From the NCBI RefSeq assembly GCF_004522095.1, contig NZ_SPUI01000002.1, positions 620,001-684,000 of the forward strand: DNA of 64,000 nt, written 5' to 3'. Within the stretch, counting starts at the first letter, position 1. Each line of letters opens with the position of its first letter. The DNA is from Nocardioides sp. 503. GTDB lineage: Bacteria > Actinomycetota > Actinomycetes > Propionibacteriales > Nocardioidaceae. The notes below the pieces were generated by a model, which was given only the letters and a program-made list of their open reading frames with translations, was not told the origin of the DNA and did no database searches. Shown piece by piece: positions 1-11,658 of this stretch. Position numbers and translations under genes: made by a program.

Positions 1-880
1 GCAGCAGCAGCCCCGCCATCGCGAAGCTGGTCACCAGCGCGGTGACCACGCCGGCGCTGAACGCGCGCCCCTGGAACAGGCGCAGCTCCAGCATGGGCGC
101 GGCGACGGTCAGGCAGCGGCGTACGAACACCGCCAGCGCGACCACGGCCACCACGGCCACGAGGACCGTGTCGGTCTCTGGGCCGTGCTTGCCGAGCTGC
201 TTGATCGCGTGCACCAGCGCGACCATCCCGAGCATCGACGAGACGAGGGTGATCGCGTCCAGCCGCCCGGGGCGCGCGGAGCGGCTCTCCGGCAGCAGCA
301 GCAGCGAGGCGACCACGGCGACGACCATCACGGGCACGTTGAAGAGGAACGCCGAGTGCCAGCTGAACCGCTCCAGCAGCGCGCCCCCGACGATCGGGCC
401 GAGCGCGCCGCCGACCGCGGCGACCGAGCCCCAGACGCCCAGCGCCGTCGCGCGCTCGCGCGGGTCGGAGAAGAGGGTGCGGATCAGCGACAGGGTCGAG
501 GGCATGATCATCGCGCCGCCGGCGCCCAGGAAGGCACGGACGGCGATGACCTCGCCGGGGCTGTCCGCGACGAGCACGAGCAGCGAGGCCAGGGCGAACA
601 CGCTGAAGCCGGCCACCAGCATCCGGCGCCGGCCCCAGCGGTCGCCGAGCGAGCCGGCCGCGACCAGCAGCCCCGCGAGCACGAGCGGGTAGGCGTCGAC
701 CATCCACAGCAGCTCGACCGACGACGGACGCAGGTCCGCTGACATGTCGGGCAGGGCGAGGTTGAGGATGGTCATGTCCATGACCACCACGAGCAGGCTC
801 GCGGACAGCACGGCCAGGCCGGCCCAGCGGCGCCGCACCGAGGGCGCCTGCTCGCCGGTGTCGGGAAGGACGGCGCTCAT
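1..880 (-). CDS. MFS drug transporter, DHA2/EmrB-QacA type (3' end outside window)
   Basis: Predicted proton-driven efflux pump of the inner membrane. About 293 codons are present; the C-terminal part lies beyond position 1. The ATG at 880-878 overlaps the stop of the upstream TetR gene (ATGA). Successive hydrophobic segments are visible, with the MFS loop motif GSLGDRWGRRR after the second helix. A GGALGPIVGG...WHSAFLFNVPV stretch is typical of 14-helix DHA2 members. It sits directly downstream of a TetR gene, the usual arrangement for a locally repressed multidrug exporter. The substrate cannot be read from the sequence. Confidence 0.88.
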   Translation of the reverse strand, partial: MSAVLPDTGEQAPSVRRRWAGLAVLSASLLVVVMDMTILNLALPDMSADLRPSSVELLWMVDAYPLVLAGLLVAAGSLGDRWGRRRMLVAGFSVFALASLLVLVADSPGEVIAVRAFLGAGGAMIMPSTLSLIRTLFSDPRERATALGVWGSVAAVGGALGPIVGGALLERFSWHSAFLFNVPVMVVAVVASLLLLPESRSARPGRLDAITLVSSMLGMVALVHAIKQLGKHGPETDTVLVAVVAVVALAVFVRRCLTVAAPMLELRLFQGRAFSAGVVTALVTSFAMAGLLL

Positions 881-1437
881 CGGGCACCCGCTCCGTCCAG
901 GAACGTCGAGACCACCAGGTCGGCCATCGCGTTCGGCGCCACGTCGCCCGCCTGCAGCGCCTCGCGCGAAGCGATGAGCAGCCCGTAGGTGGTGTGGCTG
1001 AGCCACACCGCCGGGACGTCACGCCGTACGACGCCCGCCTCCTGCGCCGCGCGGAAGAACGCGACCTCGAGCTCCTGGAGCTGCGCCATGCGGGAGGCCA
1101 GGTCGGGCTGGGACAGCATGCACGGGTCGGTCAGGGCGTAGGCGAAGTCCTCCGCGTCCTGGACGAACGCGGCCAGCATCGTGCGCAGGCAGGCCTCGAT
1201 CCGCGCCGCGTCGCCCGACGCGGCCGCGCCGGACATGTCGACCTCCGCCTGCCCGCGCTCCCAGCGGTCCAGGGACCGCTGCGCGATCTCGTGCACGAGC
1301 GCCTCGCGGCTGGCGAAGTGGCGGTGCAGGGTGGCGCGCCCGATGCCGATGGCGCCGGCCACCTCGGTCAGGGAGGCGGTGGGGTCGGCGTTGAGGCATC
1401 GAAGGGCCGCGTCCAGGACCTCGTCGCGGGTCTGCAT
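877..1437 (-). CDS. TetR family transcriptional regulator
   Basis: Protein of 186 residues. The N-terminal helix-turn-helix runs roughly from residue 5 to 50 (TEVAGAIGIGRATLHRHFASREALV) and the C-terminal half is an all-helical ligand domain of unassigned class. It is the first gene of a two-gene operon with the MFS pump and overlaps it by 4 bases. A 7-bp inverted repeat 34 bases upstream of the start is the likely operator, so the protein probably represses its own operon. No clear Shine-Dalgarno precedes the ATG at 1437. Confidence 0.9.
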   Translation of the reverse strand: MQTRDEVLDAALRCLNADPTASLTEVAGAIGIGRATLHRHFASREALVHEIAQRSLDRWERGQAEVDMSGAAASGDAARIEACLRTMLAAFVQDAEDFAYALTDPCMLSQPDLASRMAQLQELEVAFFRAAQEAGVVRRDVPAVWLSHTTYGLLIASREALQAGDVAPNAMADLVVSTFLDGAGAR

Positions 1438-1464
1438 GGGGGATCCGATCTGGGACAGGCGTGG

Positions 1465-1488
1465 CTCAATTGAGACATCAGTGTCTCA
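1465..1488. promoter_or_regulatory. Candidate TetR operator
   Basis: TGAGACA-TCAG-TGTCTCA is a perfect 7-bp inverted repeat at 1471-1488. It overlaps a 10-bp palindrome CTCAATTGAG at 1465-1474. It lies between the tetR start (1437) and the permease gene (1603), so it could act on either. Assignment to the adjacent TetR protein is inference from position. Confidence 0.6.
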
Positions 1489-1602
1489 TGACGAGTGGAC
1501 TGGCTCGACATCGGCGTCGCGCGTCGCCGTGAGACGGCAGGTTTGTGCGAATGTGAGCGGTGGAAGCCTGGGTCAGGATAGTCGTCGAGCGGGAGGCAGC
1601 AC

Positions 1603-3060
1603 ATGTCCGGACAGAGCACCGAAGCCGTCGACGTCAACGGCCCCGAGCCCGACCTCAAGCGGGTCCTCGGCCCCAAGCTGCTGCTGCTGTTCATCGTCGG
1701 CGACATCCTCGGCGCCGGCATCTACGCCGTCACCGGTGAGATGGCGCTCGAGGTCGGCGGGATCGTGTGGGTGCCGTTCCTGGTGGCGTTCTTCGTGGCC
1801 ACTCTGACGGCGCTGTCCTACCTCGAGCTGGTCACCAAGTACCCCCAGGCCGCCGGCGCCGCGCTCTACACCCACAAGGCGTTCGGCATCCACTTCGTGA
1901 CGTTCCTGGTGGCGTTCGCGGTGGTCTGCTCCGGCATCACCAGCGCGTCCACCTCGGCCAACCTGCTCGCCACCAACCTGCTCGCCGGCATCAACGGCGT
2001 CGGTGGCGACGTCGCGGACGGCAACACCGCGGTCACCGTCGTGGCCATGGCGTTCATGGTGCTGCTCGCGGGCATCAACCTGCGCGGCGTCGGCGAGAGC
2101 GTGAAGTTCAACGTCGTGCTGACCCTCGTCGAGATGGCCGCGCTCGCGATCGTCATCGGCATCGGCCTCTTCGTCATCGCCAAGGGCGACGGCGACCTGG
2201 GTCGCGTCGCGACGTTCGAGTCCGGGGGCGACCGCGGCCTGTTCCTGGCGGTGACGGTGGCGACCGCCATCGCGTTCTTCGCGATGGTGGGCTTCGAGGA
2301 CTCCGTCAACATGGTCGAGGAGACGCAGGACCCGCTCAAGATCTTCCCGCGCGTCATGCTGACCGGGCTCGGCATCGCCGTGCTCGTCTACATCCTCGTC
2401 GCCATCTCGGTCATCGCGGTCATCCCGCAGTCCGACATCGAGTCGGTGGTCGCCGAGGAGGGCAAGGTCCTCCTCAGCGTCGTGTCGACCGGTGCCCCGG
2501 ACTTCCCGATCGACAAGATCTTCCCGTTCCTCACCGTCTTCGCGGTGGCCAACACCGCGCTGATCAACATGCTCATGGCCAGCCGCCTGCTCTACGGCCT
2601 GGCGCACCAGGACGTGCTGCCGCGGGTGCTGGGCAAGGTGCTGCCGAGCCGCCGCACCCCCTACGCCGGCATCGCCTTCTCGACGGCGCTGGCCCTGGGC
2701 CTGATCTTCGCGGTCACCTTCCTCGCCGACACCTCGGTGATCAAGGCGCTCTCGGGCACCACCGCGCTGCTCCTGCTTTGCGTCTTCGCCGTCGTCAACA
2801 TCGCGTGCGTGGTGCTGCGGCGCGACCCGGCGGCCGACGGCGGCTTCAGCGCTCCGTCCTGGTCGCCCTACGTCGCCGGCGCCGCGTGCCTGTTCCTCGC
2901 CGGTCCCTGGGCGCGCGACCGCGACGACTGGGTGCAGTACTCGGTCGCCGCCGGGCTGCTCGGCGTCGGCATCGTGCTGTGGGCGCTGACGTGGATGACC
3001 AACCGCGGCATCCGGGCCAAGAAGACCGGCTTCCGCGACATCGAGCACCTCGAGGAGTAG
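1603..3060 (+). CDS. APC superfamily amino acid permease
   Basis: Integral membrane transporter of 485 residues with about 12 hydrophobic segments. The first helix carries GDILGAGIYAVTGE, the unwound glycine-rich motif of APC transporters, followed by an SYLEL segment with a PQAAGAALYT loop. The ATG at 1603 has a good ribosome binding site (GGGAGG, 8 bases upstream). It transports an amino acid or related cation by family membership; the substrate is not predictable here. It is divergent from the tetR/MFS pair and 59 bases upstream of aroG. Confidence 0.9.
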   Translation: MSGQSTEAVDVNGPEPDLKRVLGPKLLLLFIVGDILGAGIYAVTGEMALEVGGIVWVPFLVAFFVATLTALSYLELVTKYPQAAGAALYTHKAFGIHFVTFLVAFAVVCSGITSASTSANLLATNLLAGINGVGGDVADGNTAVTVVAMAFMVLLAGINLRGVGESVKFNVVLTLVEMAALAIVIGIGLFVIAKGDGDLGRVATFESGGDRGLFLAVTVATAIAFFAMVGFEDSVNMVEETQDPLKIFPRVMLTGLGIAVLVYILVAISVIAVIPQSDIESVVAEEGKVLLSVVSTGAPDFPIDKIFPFLTVFAVANTALINMLMASRLLYGLAHQDVLPRVLGKVLPSRRTPYAGIAFSTALALGLIFAVTFLADTSVIKALSGTTALLLLCVFAVVNIACVVLRRDPAADGGFSAPSWSPYVAGAACLFLAGPWARDRDDWVQYSVAAGLLGVGIVLWALTWMTNRGIRAKKTGFRDIEHLEE

Positions 3061-3119
3061 GCCGTCCACGGCCGTCCGGCGAATCGGTCGGGGTGCGGCC
3101 GTCACCGTAGGCTTGGCCG

Positions 3120-4460
3120 GTGAGCACCACCATCCCCGACCTCGCCGCCCTGCACGCCCTCGGGCCGGCCCAGCAGCCGACGTACGGCGACCGCGCCGCG
3201 GTCGACGCCGCCGTCCAGCGCCTGCGCTCCGTGCCCCCGCTGGTCTTCGCCGGCGAGTGCGACGACCTCAAGGCCAAGATCGCGGCCGTCTCGCGCGGCG
3301 AGGCGTTCCTGCTCCAGGGCGGCGACTGCGCCGAGACGTTCTCCGGCGTCACCGCCGACAACGTGCGCAACAAGCTGCGGGTGCTGCTGCAGATGGCGGT
3401 CGTGCTGACCTACGCCGCCTCCGTCCCGGTCGTCAAGCTCGGCCGGATCGCCGGCCAGTACGCCAAGCCGCGCAGCTCCGACCTCGAGACCCGCGGCGAC
3501 CTCACGCTGCCGGCCTACCGCGGCGACGCCGTCAACGGCTACGACTTCACCGCCGAGTCCCGCGTGCACGACCCGCAGCGGCTCGTGGACGTCTACAACT
3601 CCTCGGCGGCCACGCTCAACCTGGTCCGCGCGTTCGTCACCGGCGGCTACGCCGACCTGCGCCAGGTCCACACCTGGAACACCGACTTCGTCCGCGACTC
3701 CGTGGCCGGTCAGCAGTACGAGAAGCTCGCCCACGAGATCGACCGCGCGATGGCCTTCATGGAGGCCATCGGCGCCGACCCCGACGAGTTCCACCGCGTC
3801 GACTTCCACTCCTCGCACGAGGCGCTGGTGCTGGAGTACGAGCACGCGCTGACCCGCATCGACTCGCGCACCCAGCAGCCCTATGACGTCTCCGCGCACT
3901 TCGTGTGGATCGGCGAGCGCACCCGCCAGCTCGACAACGCCCACGTCGAGCTGCTGCGCCACATCAAGAACCCCATCGGCGTCAAGCTCGGCCCCACCAC
4001 GACCCCCGACGACGCGCTCGCGCTGGCCTCCCGGCTCAACCCCGACAACGAGGCCGGCCGGCTCACCTTCATCACGCGCTTCGGCGCCGGCAAGATCCGC
4101 GACGGTCTGCCGCAGCTGGTCGAGAAGGTCACCGCCGAGGGCGTCAACGTCGCCTGGGTCTGCGACCCCATGCACGGCAACACCTTCGAGGCCAGCTCCG
4201 GCTACAAGACGAGGGCGTTCGGCGACGTGATCGAGGAGGTGCAGGGCTTCTTCGACGTCCACCACGCGCTCGGCACCTGGCCCGGCGGCGTGCACGTCGA
4301 GCTGACCGGCGACGACGTGACCGAGTGCGTCGGCGGCGGCGAGGACCTGCTCGAGGCCGACCTGGGCGGACGCTACGAGTCGGTCTGCGACCCGCGCCTC
4401 AACCGGGTCCAGTCGCTCGAGCTGGCCTTCCTGGTCGCCGAGATGCTGCGGCGCGCCTAA
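3120..4460 (+). CDS. aroG: Class II 3-deoxy-7-phosphoheptulonate (DAHP) synthase
   Basis: Condenses phosphoenolpyruvate with erythrose 4-phosphate, the first step of the shikimate pathway. The 446-residue length and blocks FLLQGGDCAETF (Cys metal ligand), KLGRIAGQYAKPR, HTWNTDF, IKNPIGVKLGPTT and WVCDPMHGNT are those of the class II (plant/mycobacterial AroG) family. The GTG at 3120 lies 6 bases after a TAGGCT hexamer (3108-3113) and has no Shine-Dalgarno, so the mRNA is probably leaderless. A second, structurally different DAHP synthase (aroF) lies at 12716-13762. Family knowledge suggests aromatic amino acids feed back on this enzyme. Confidence 0.96.
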   Translation: MSTTIPDLAALHALGPAQQPTYGDRAAVDAAVQRLRSVPPLVFAGECDDLKAKIAAVSRGEAFLLQGGDCAETFSGVTADNVRNKLRVLLQMAVVLTYAASVPVVKLGRIAGQYAKPRSSDLETRGDLTLPAYRGDAVNGYDFTAESRVHDPQRLVDVYNSSAATLNLVRAFVTGGYADLRQVHTWNTDFVRDSVAGQQYEKLAHEIDRAMAFMEAIGADPDEFHRVDFHSSHEALVLEYEHALTRIDSRTQQPYDVSAHFVWIGERTRQLDNAHVELLRHIKNPIGVKLGPTTTPDDALALASRLNPDNEAGRLTFITRFGAGKIRDGLPQLVEKVTAEGVNVAWVCDPMHGNTFEASSGYKTRAFGDVIEEVQGFFDVHHALGTWPGGVHVELTGDDVTECVGGGEDLLEADLGGRYESVCDPRLNRVQSLELAFLVAEMLRRA

Positions 4461-4462
4461 GC

Positions 4463-5451
<989 letters not shown>

Positions 5452-5455
<4 letters not shown>

Positions 5456-8400
5456 TCCTCGGCGAGGGCGGCGACGAGCCGGTCGACGACCGCGTCGGGC
5501 CGCTCCAGCCACTCGGTGGCGACCACCTGCTCCACGCGCCACCCCGCCGAGGAGAGCACGGCGGGCTGGGTGAGGCGGCGCTCGTCGGGCGTGCCGCCGT
5601 CGATGCGGGCCGGGTGGTCGACGAGCACCGCGACGGCGTACGCCGGGGCGCCCGGGCGCCGCAGCGCCAGGTCGCACCGGAAGCCGGACTGGCCGACCCC
5701 GGGGGCGACGTCGATGCCGCGCCCGCGCAGGGCCTCGGTGAGCTGGGCGACGAGGACGGGCACGTCGTCGGTGCTGGTGGGCTGAGCCTCGCGCTCGCGC
5801 AGGGAGCGCAGGACCGTCGCTGCGCCGTGCTCGTCACCGGCGGAGACGGCCCCGGCGTAGCGCAGGAAGCCCTTGAGGGTGTTGGCGCCGTCGTTGTAGG
5901 TGTTGGTGATCGCGGTGTGGTCGATGCTCGAGACCAGCACCATGTGGCGCTTGGCCCGGCTGAAGATGACGTTGAGCCGCTTCTCGCCGCCGGCGTTGTT
6001 GATCGGGCCGAAGCTCATCCGCATGCGGCCGTCGGGTCCCGGCGCGTAGCAGACGCTCATCACGATGACGTCGCGCTCGTCGCCCTGGACGTTCTCGAGG
6101 TTCTTCACGAACAGCCCGACGCCCTGCCCGTCCTCCTCGCGCACCAGCTCGGCCTCGTAGGCGGCGGCGAAGTCCGGGTCGTCGGCGCTGAGCCGCTCGA
6201 GCGCCCGCTCGATCTCGTTCTGCTGGGCCTCGCTGAACGCCACGATGCCCACGGTCAGCCCGGTCCCGCGGCGCAGCAGGTCGCGCACGAAGGCGGCGAT
6301 CCACGTGGCCTCGGCGGGGTTGGTGCGCTGGGTGTAGACGCCGTCCTCGACCCGGACCAGGCTGATGCTGCGCGCCAGCACGTCGTCGACCATGCCGGTC
6401 TCGTCGATGCCGTCGCCCACCGTGACCGCGAGCGGTCGCAGCGCGGTGGCCGGCTGCCGGTCGGGGATCGTCGCCAGCCGGCCCTCGTAGAAGGCGGCGT
6501 TGCTGAACTGGATGAGCGCCTCGTAGCGGCTGCGGTAGTGCCAGCGCAGCATCGTCGAGGGCAGCCGCACCGAGCTGACCGCCAGGAAGCTGTCGGCGTC
6601 GAGCACGACTCCCACCTGGGCGGGGTCGTCGTCGTCCTCGTCGGGCGTCTCCACGCGGGTCTGGAAGTACGTCGTCGGCGGCAGCTGCATCCGGTCGCCG
6701 ACCACGATCACCTGCCCGGCCCGGTGCAGCGCCGGGACCGCCTCCTCCACGGGCACCTGGCTGGCCTCGTCGTAGATCACCACGTCGAACGCCGACTCCA
6801 GCGGCAGCACGTCCGACAGCGAGGCCGGGCTCATCAGCCACACCGGGCGCATCGCACCCACGACCGTGCCCGGCTCGGTCGAGGTCAGCTGGCGGATCGA
6901 CTTGTAGGCGCGCACCTTGCCGAACTCGTGCTCCAGCACCCGGCGTCCCGCCACCCAGACGGCCTTCGTGGCCCGCTCCTCGCGGCTCATGCCCTGCACG
7001 CTGCGCTGGCTGTGGTCCACGGCCGCGGCGAAGCGGTCGCGCAGCCGGGCGATGACGACGCGGGCGTTGGCCTCCTGCAGCCGGGGCAGCACGCCGCCGA
7101 CCGCCGCGAGCAGGTCGGCGAGCCGGGGGCCGTCCACGGTGTCGAGGGCGGGCGCCGCGGCGCGCCGCCGCTCGAGCTCGGCGGCCAGCACGGCGTGCTC
7201 GAGCTGGTCGGGACCGGCGTCCAGGCGGCGGACGGCGGCCAGCACCTGCGGGTGCTCGACCAGCTCGCGCAGCGCGGGGGCCACCGCGCGGACCAGCGCC
7301 TGCCCGGCCGGGGTGGCGAGCACCGCCAGGTCCCGGCCCAGGTCCTCGAGGGTCCCGTCGAGGTGGAGCACCCCGGCCGCCGCGGCATCGATGGTGGCGA
7401 GCGGGCCGGCGAGCTCGTCGAGCTCCTCGCGCACGCGGTCGTCGGCGGTGACCAGGAGGTCGCGCCACGCTCCCACCGCGCCGCCCTCGCGGCGGACGGC
7501 GACCAGCTCGGTGTCGAGCCCGGCCAGGTCGGGGTGGCCCCAGGAGGTCTCGGCCTCGGCGCGGAGCCCGGCCAGCGCGGCCTCGGCGTCGTGGCGGGCG
7601 ACGAGCAGCGTCAGCGCCTCGCTCGTCGTCGGCGGGACCTGGCGTCGGGGGTCGGCGTAGCCGCTCGCCACGGCGTCGCGCACCCGCCGCCAGTCGCCGC
7701 TCAGGAAGCGCCAGACGGAGCGCTCCTTGGCGCGAGCCACCTCGAGCGCGGCCCGGGCGTCGTCGGGAGCGAGCGGCTCGCGCCAGCCGGCCGCCGCTGC
7801 CGCGGCCTCCTGCGCGACGCGCGCGGCCTGCTCGTGCGCCGCCGCCAGCTCGCGCAGCGCCACGGCGTCGGCGGAGCGCTGGCGGAGCACGTCGAGGCGG
7901 CCCCGCTGCGCGAGCGGGTCCAGCAGCTCGTGGAGCCGGCCCACGGCGCGGGCCTCGGCCAGCGTGAGCCCCTCGGGGCCGCCACCGAGCCGGCGGCGTA
8001 CGTCGTCGAGGGCAGCGGCCACCGTCGCCGCGCGCTCGGCGACGAGCGCGTCCACCCGGGGGTCGGCCAGGCAGGCGGGGTCCAGGTGGCGGGCCGGGGA
8101 GCGGCCGAGCACCTCCTCGCCGTCGTGGCGGGCGAGCGCCGCGGCGAGCGCGTCGACCGAGCTCCGCGCCTCGCGCCACTCGTCGGCCAGCGGGAGCAGC
8201 CGCTGCTCCGCGGGCGGGAGGTCGGTGCCCCAGTGCGACTCGCGCAGCGCCACCAGCCGGTCGACCAGGTCGACCAGCCGCGGCGCCGGGCCGGTCGTGA
8301 GCGCCTGCTCGAGCGCGCCGATCTCGGCGCGCGCCCGGGCCAGCTCGGCCGTCAGCCGGCTCCGGGCCGCCTCGAGGTCGGCCAGGTCCTGGGCGGGGGA

Positions 8401-10488
8401 GAGCCAGCGCTCGTAGGTGTCGCGCAGCGCGTGCACGAACGCCTTCTTGTCGGCCTGGCTGTCGTGCACCAGCGTGCAGACCTCGTCGAGCCCCTGCGAG
8501 CGCAGCCGCGCGTGGACCACGTCGAGGGCGGCGCGCTTCTGGCAGATGAAGAGCACCCGCCGGCCGCGGGCGAGGTAGTCGGCGATCAGGTTGGTGATGG
8601 TCTGCGACTTGCCGGTGCCGGGCGGTCCCTGGATGACGAAGTTGTCGCCGGCGCGCGCCTGGGCGATCGCGCTGAGCTGGGAGTCGTCGGCCGGGACGAC
8701 GAGGTAGCGGTCCTCCACCTCGATCTCGGTGCCGGGGTCGGCGACGTCACGGGCCGCGGTCGAGAACAGCTCGTCGAAGGCCGCGTGGGGGGCCGGCTCG
8801 GCCAGCAGCGAGTCGTAGTCGCGCACCAGGCTCAGCGTGCGGTAGTTGAAGTTGGCCAGCGTGACCGCGCACAGGTCGAGCTCCCAGGCGTAGGGGTTGC
8901 CGTCGCCCTGGGTGTCGATGCTGAAGGTCTCCTGCTCGATCACCGCCTGCCGCGGCACCGGGGCGTCGCCCAGCTCGACGGCCACCGGCAGCGGGGCGCG
9001 CAGCACCCGGTCCTTGAAGACCTGCACGCCCAGCGGGACCCAGCCCGGGTGCGTGTAGGAGTAGGCGTACTGGCGGCGACCGATCACGGGACGTCCCGTG
9101 CTGCGCCGCCGACGGTAGGACTGCAGGGCGGTCTCGGCCCGGGAGCGGATCAGCTCGATCCGGGGCCGGTCGAGCAGCGTCACCGTGACGCCCGGCTGGC
9201 TGGCACGGGCCTGCTGCTCGATCGTGGCGCGCAGCGTCGTGAGCGCGTCGGGGTCGGCGAGGTCCACGGTGGTGGGCAGGGTGAAGCCGTAGAGCTCGCG
9301 CAGCTGCTGGCGCAGGACCGGGTTGACCTCGGCCTCGGTGGTCACCAGCTGGAGCCGGTAGGAGTCGCGCACCCCGCGCTGCTTGGCGAGCGTGACCGGC
9401 GCCAGCACCAGCGGTGAGGAGATGACGACGCCGGGGTCGCCCTTGACGTCCTGCCAGCGCAGGAACGCCGTCACGAGCCGCAGCTGGTCCTGGCCGTACT
9501 CCGCCCGGTCGCGGCGGGCGGTCGAGATGATCGCGTCCAGCGACGCGGCGGCGTACGGCGCGTCGTCCCAGCGCACCACCGAGCCGACGTCGACCGGCTT
9601 GCCGTCCACCAGCCGCTCGGCGGCCTTCCCGCCCCAGGTGAACAGCTGCTCGGCGCGCACGCTGCGCACGTCGAGCACCAGCGGCACCGAGGCCTCGGTG
9701 AGGTTGAGCGTCCGCTGGGTGGGTCGGAAGTGCAGCAGCGGGTTGCGGCGGGTGAGGTCGAAGAGGCGGTCGCGCAGGTGCGTGAGTACGGCCTCGCGCC
9801 GGTCGCGGAAGCGGCCCTCGTCGGCGAGCACGCGGGCCAGGTCGAAGTCCTCGGGCTGGTCGCGGTAGGTCGCCAGCCGCAGCGTCACGTCGCCCAGGTC
9901 CTGGGCGCGGAGGTGGCGCCGGGGCTCGAGCATCGAGGTGAGGACGGCGGCGACCACCGGGTGGAGCGTCGGCGCGAGCGCGAAGAGGTTGCGGTGGTGC
10001 CTCGCGAGCTGGGCGGCGTCGCCGTGGTCGGTGAGGTCGAGCCCGCAGCACAGCGCTGCGAGGAGCTCGCCCAGGCTGCCGATGTCGGTGAGCTGGTCGT
10101 GGTGGTCCACGAGGTGCTCCCAGCGCTGCCAGCCGGCGACGATCCGCGCGGTGCGTGGCCCCGCGGGATCCACGTCGACCTCGTCGGTGGTGGTGCCGGT
10201 CGACAGGTCGCGGCGCCGGTCGGCGCCGCGGCGGACGTCGAGCGCGCCCGAGGCCGGCTCCTCCGCGGCGCGCAGGGCCGAGGGGTGCCGCAGCCCGGGG
10301 TGCGCGTCGGCCGGGTCGAACCCGAGGGCGTGCTCGGCGACCCGGAGGGCGTCGAGCCCCCGCAGGGGGGCGACCTGGCCGCCCTCGTGGACGGCCTGCA
10401 CCTGCCGCAGCAGGGGCAGGGTCAGCGCCAGGACGTCGTCGACGGGCAGGCCGCCGCGCTCGACCGCGCTCGCGACGAGGGCCCGCAT
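5452..10488 (-). CDS. Giant SF1 helicase, DUF4011 / AAA_11-AAA_12 type with C-terminal endonuclease-like domain
   Basis: Protein of 1,678 residues, the third gene of a three-gene operon. An N-terminal DUF4011-like region (DRLFDLTRRNPLLHF near residue 240) leads to helicase motif I (GPPGTGKSQT, about residue 620). About 600 Arg/Glu/Leu-rich, probably coiled-coil, residues separate it from motif II (IYDEASQVP, about 1236), then GDRMQLPPT and the C-terminal motifs NVQGDERDVIV and NVIFSRAKRHM. The last ~95 residues resemble the MTES_1575/Vsr-like nuclease fold (VGQSGFRCDLAL ... SAGWRVEQVVATEWL), but the position normally holding Glu looks replaced. The ATG at 10488 overlaps the M48 gene stop (TGATG). 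Nucleic-acid translocation is inferred; the target is unknown. Confidence 0.85.
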
Positions 10489-11648
10489 CACTCGCCTCCC
10501 GAGAGCAGTGCGTCGGCGCGGTCGCCGACCCGACGGCGGTCGCGCTCGGACAGCCCCAGCTCGCCGCCGAGCAGCTTGAGGAACTCCGGGGCCAGCCCGG
10601 TCCGGCGCGCGAACGCGAGCATGCGTGCCAGCGTCTCCGGCCCGGACTCGGGATCGGCGGTCGCGAGGTCGGCGAGCACGGTGGCGAGGTAGCGCCGGGT
10701 CTCGGCCGGGAGCGGGTGGGGGAGCAGGGAGGACGGCACGCGGGCGTACGTCGGGCCCGCCGCCGCCACGCCGTACTGCTCGGTGAGCTCGGCGACCTCC
10801 GGGGTGTCCAGGCCCTCGACCGCGGTCGCGGCGGTCACCAGGTCGCGGGTGAGCGCCAGCAGCCGGTCCTGGCCGGGCAGGTCGAGGGTGTTGAGGTCGA
10901 GCGACGGGGCGAAGGCCTTCTCGACGCGCTCGTCGGCGGCCTCGGGGTCCTCGTGCCACTGCTGCAGGGCCCAGGCGCGCAGGACGGTCTCGGGGTGGGT
11001 CGTGCCGGCGCTGCCGGAGGAGAGGTCCACCTCCGCCGCCTGGCGCAGGTACGCCGCCGGGTCGACGCGGCGCAGCCCGGTCGCCACCTTGAGCAGCCCG
11101 CCCACCGCCGTGGTGAGCACCTCGGTCGCGACGAGGGCCGCCCGGTCGGCGTACAGCTCCGTGGCGAGGCGGTAGCGGCGGGTGGTCTCGAGGTACTCCG
11201 ACGGTGTGCGGGCGTCGGCCTCCGCCGCGTCGAGCAGCCGCGCCGCGGCCAGGTAGCGCGCGCCCTCGGTCGTCCAGAGCTCGTGGTGGGCCAGCTCGTG
11301 GGCGGCGACGGCGCACAGCTCGTCGGCCTCCAGCAGGTCGAGCGTCGGTCCGCTGAAGAGCAGGACCGCCCGGTCCGGCACGAAGACCAGCTCGGCGTTG
11401 GGCGCCTGCTGCCCCTCGTCGGCGTAGACCTCCACGGGCACCCGCACGCCCAGGGCGTCGGCGGCCCGGCCGACCGCGGCGTGCACCTCGGGGTGCGCGG
11501 CCGCCTCGAGCCGGTAGGTGCTGCGCAGCAGCGCCTGCTCGAGGTCGTCGCGGCCGTGCCCGCCCCGCGCCGCCAGCGCCCGGAAGGACTCCGGGTGCTC
11601 GCGCTCCAGCACGTCGGCGACGACGCGGTGGTAGGGCAGCGGGGTCAC
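10488..11648 (-). CDS. M48-like zinc metallopeptidase, soluble
   Basis: Protein of 386 residues. The zinc motif HELAHH lies near residue 117, and the third-ligand motif ELYADRAAL near 162 matches the M48 ExxAD pattern. No membrane helix is evident, unlike HtpX or Ste24. The C-terminal 150 residues include a helical region rich in Asp, Glu and Arg with no recognised domain. It starts at GTG 11648, 10 bases after the zinc-ribbon gene stop, without a clear Shine-Dalgarno, so translational coupling is likely. The stop touches the start of the giant helicase gene, so the two products probably work together. The substrate is unknown. Confidence 0.75.
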   Translation of the reverse strand: MTPLPYHRVVADVLEREHPESFRALAARGGHGRDDLEQALLRSTYRLEAAAHPEVHAAVGRAADALGVRVPVEVYADEGQQAPNAELVFVPDRAVLLFSGPTLDLLEADELCAVAAHELAHHELWTTEGARYLAAARLLDAAEADARTPSEYLETTRRYRLATELYADRAALVATEVLTTAVGGLLKVATGLRRVDPAAYLRQAAEVDLSSGSAGTTHPETVLRAWALQQWHEDPEAADERVEKAFAPSLDLNTLDLPGQDRLLALTRDLVTAATAVEGLDTPEVAELTEQYGVAAAGPTYARVPSSLLPHPLPAETRRYLATVLADLATADPESGPETLARMLAFARRTGLAPEFLKLLGGELGLSERDRRRVGDRADALLSGGE

Positions 11649-11658
11649 GGGGCCGGCG

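Noticed and set aside
1573..3105. A 510-codon minus-strand frame opposite the APC permease
   Set aside because: The plus strand encodes a clear multi-helix permease with a ribosome binding site; the antisense translation is repetitive and acidic.
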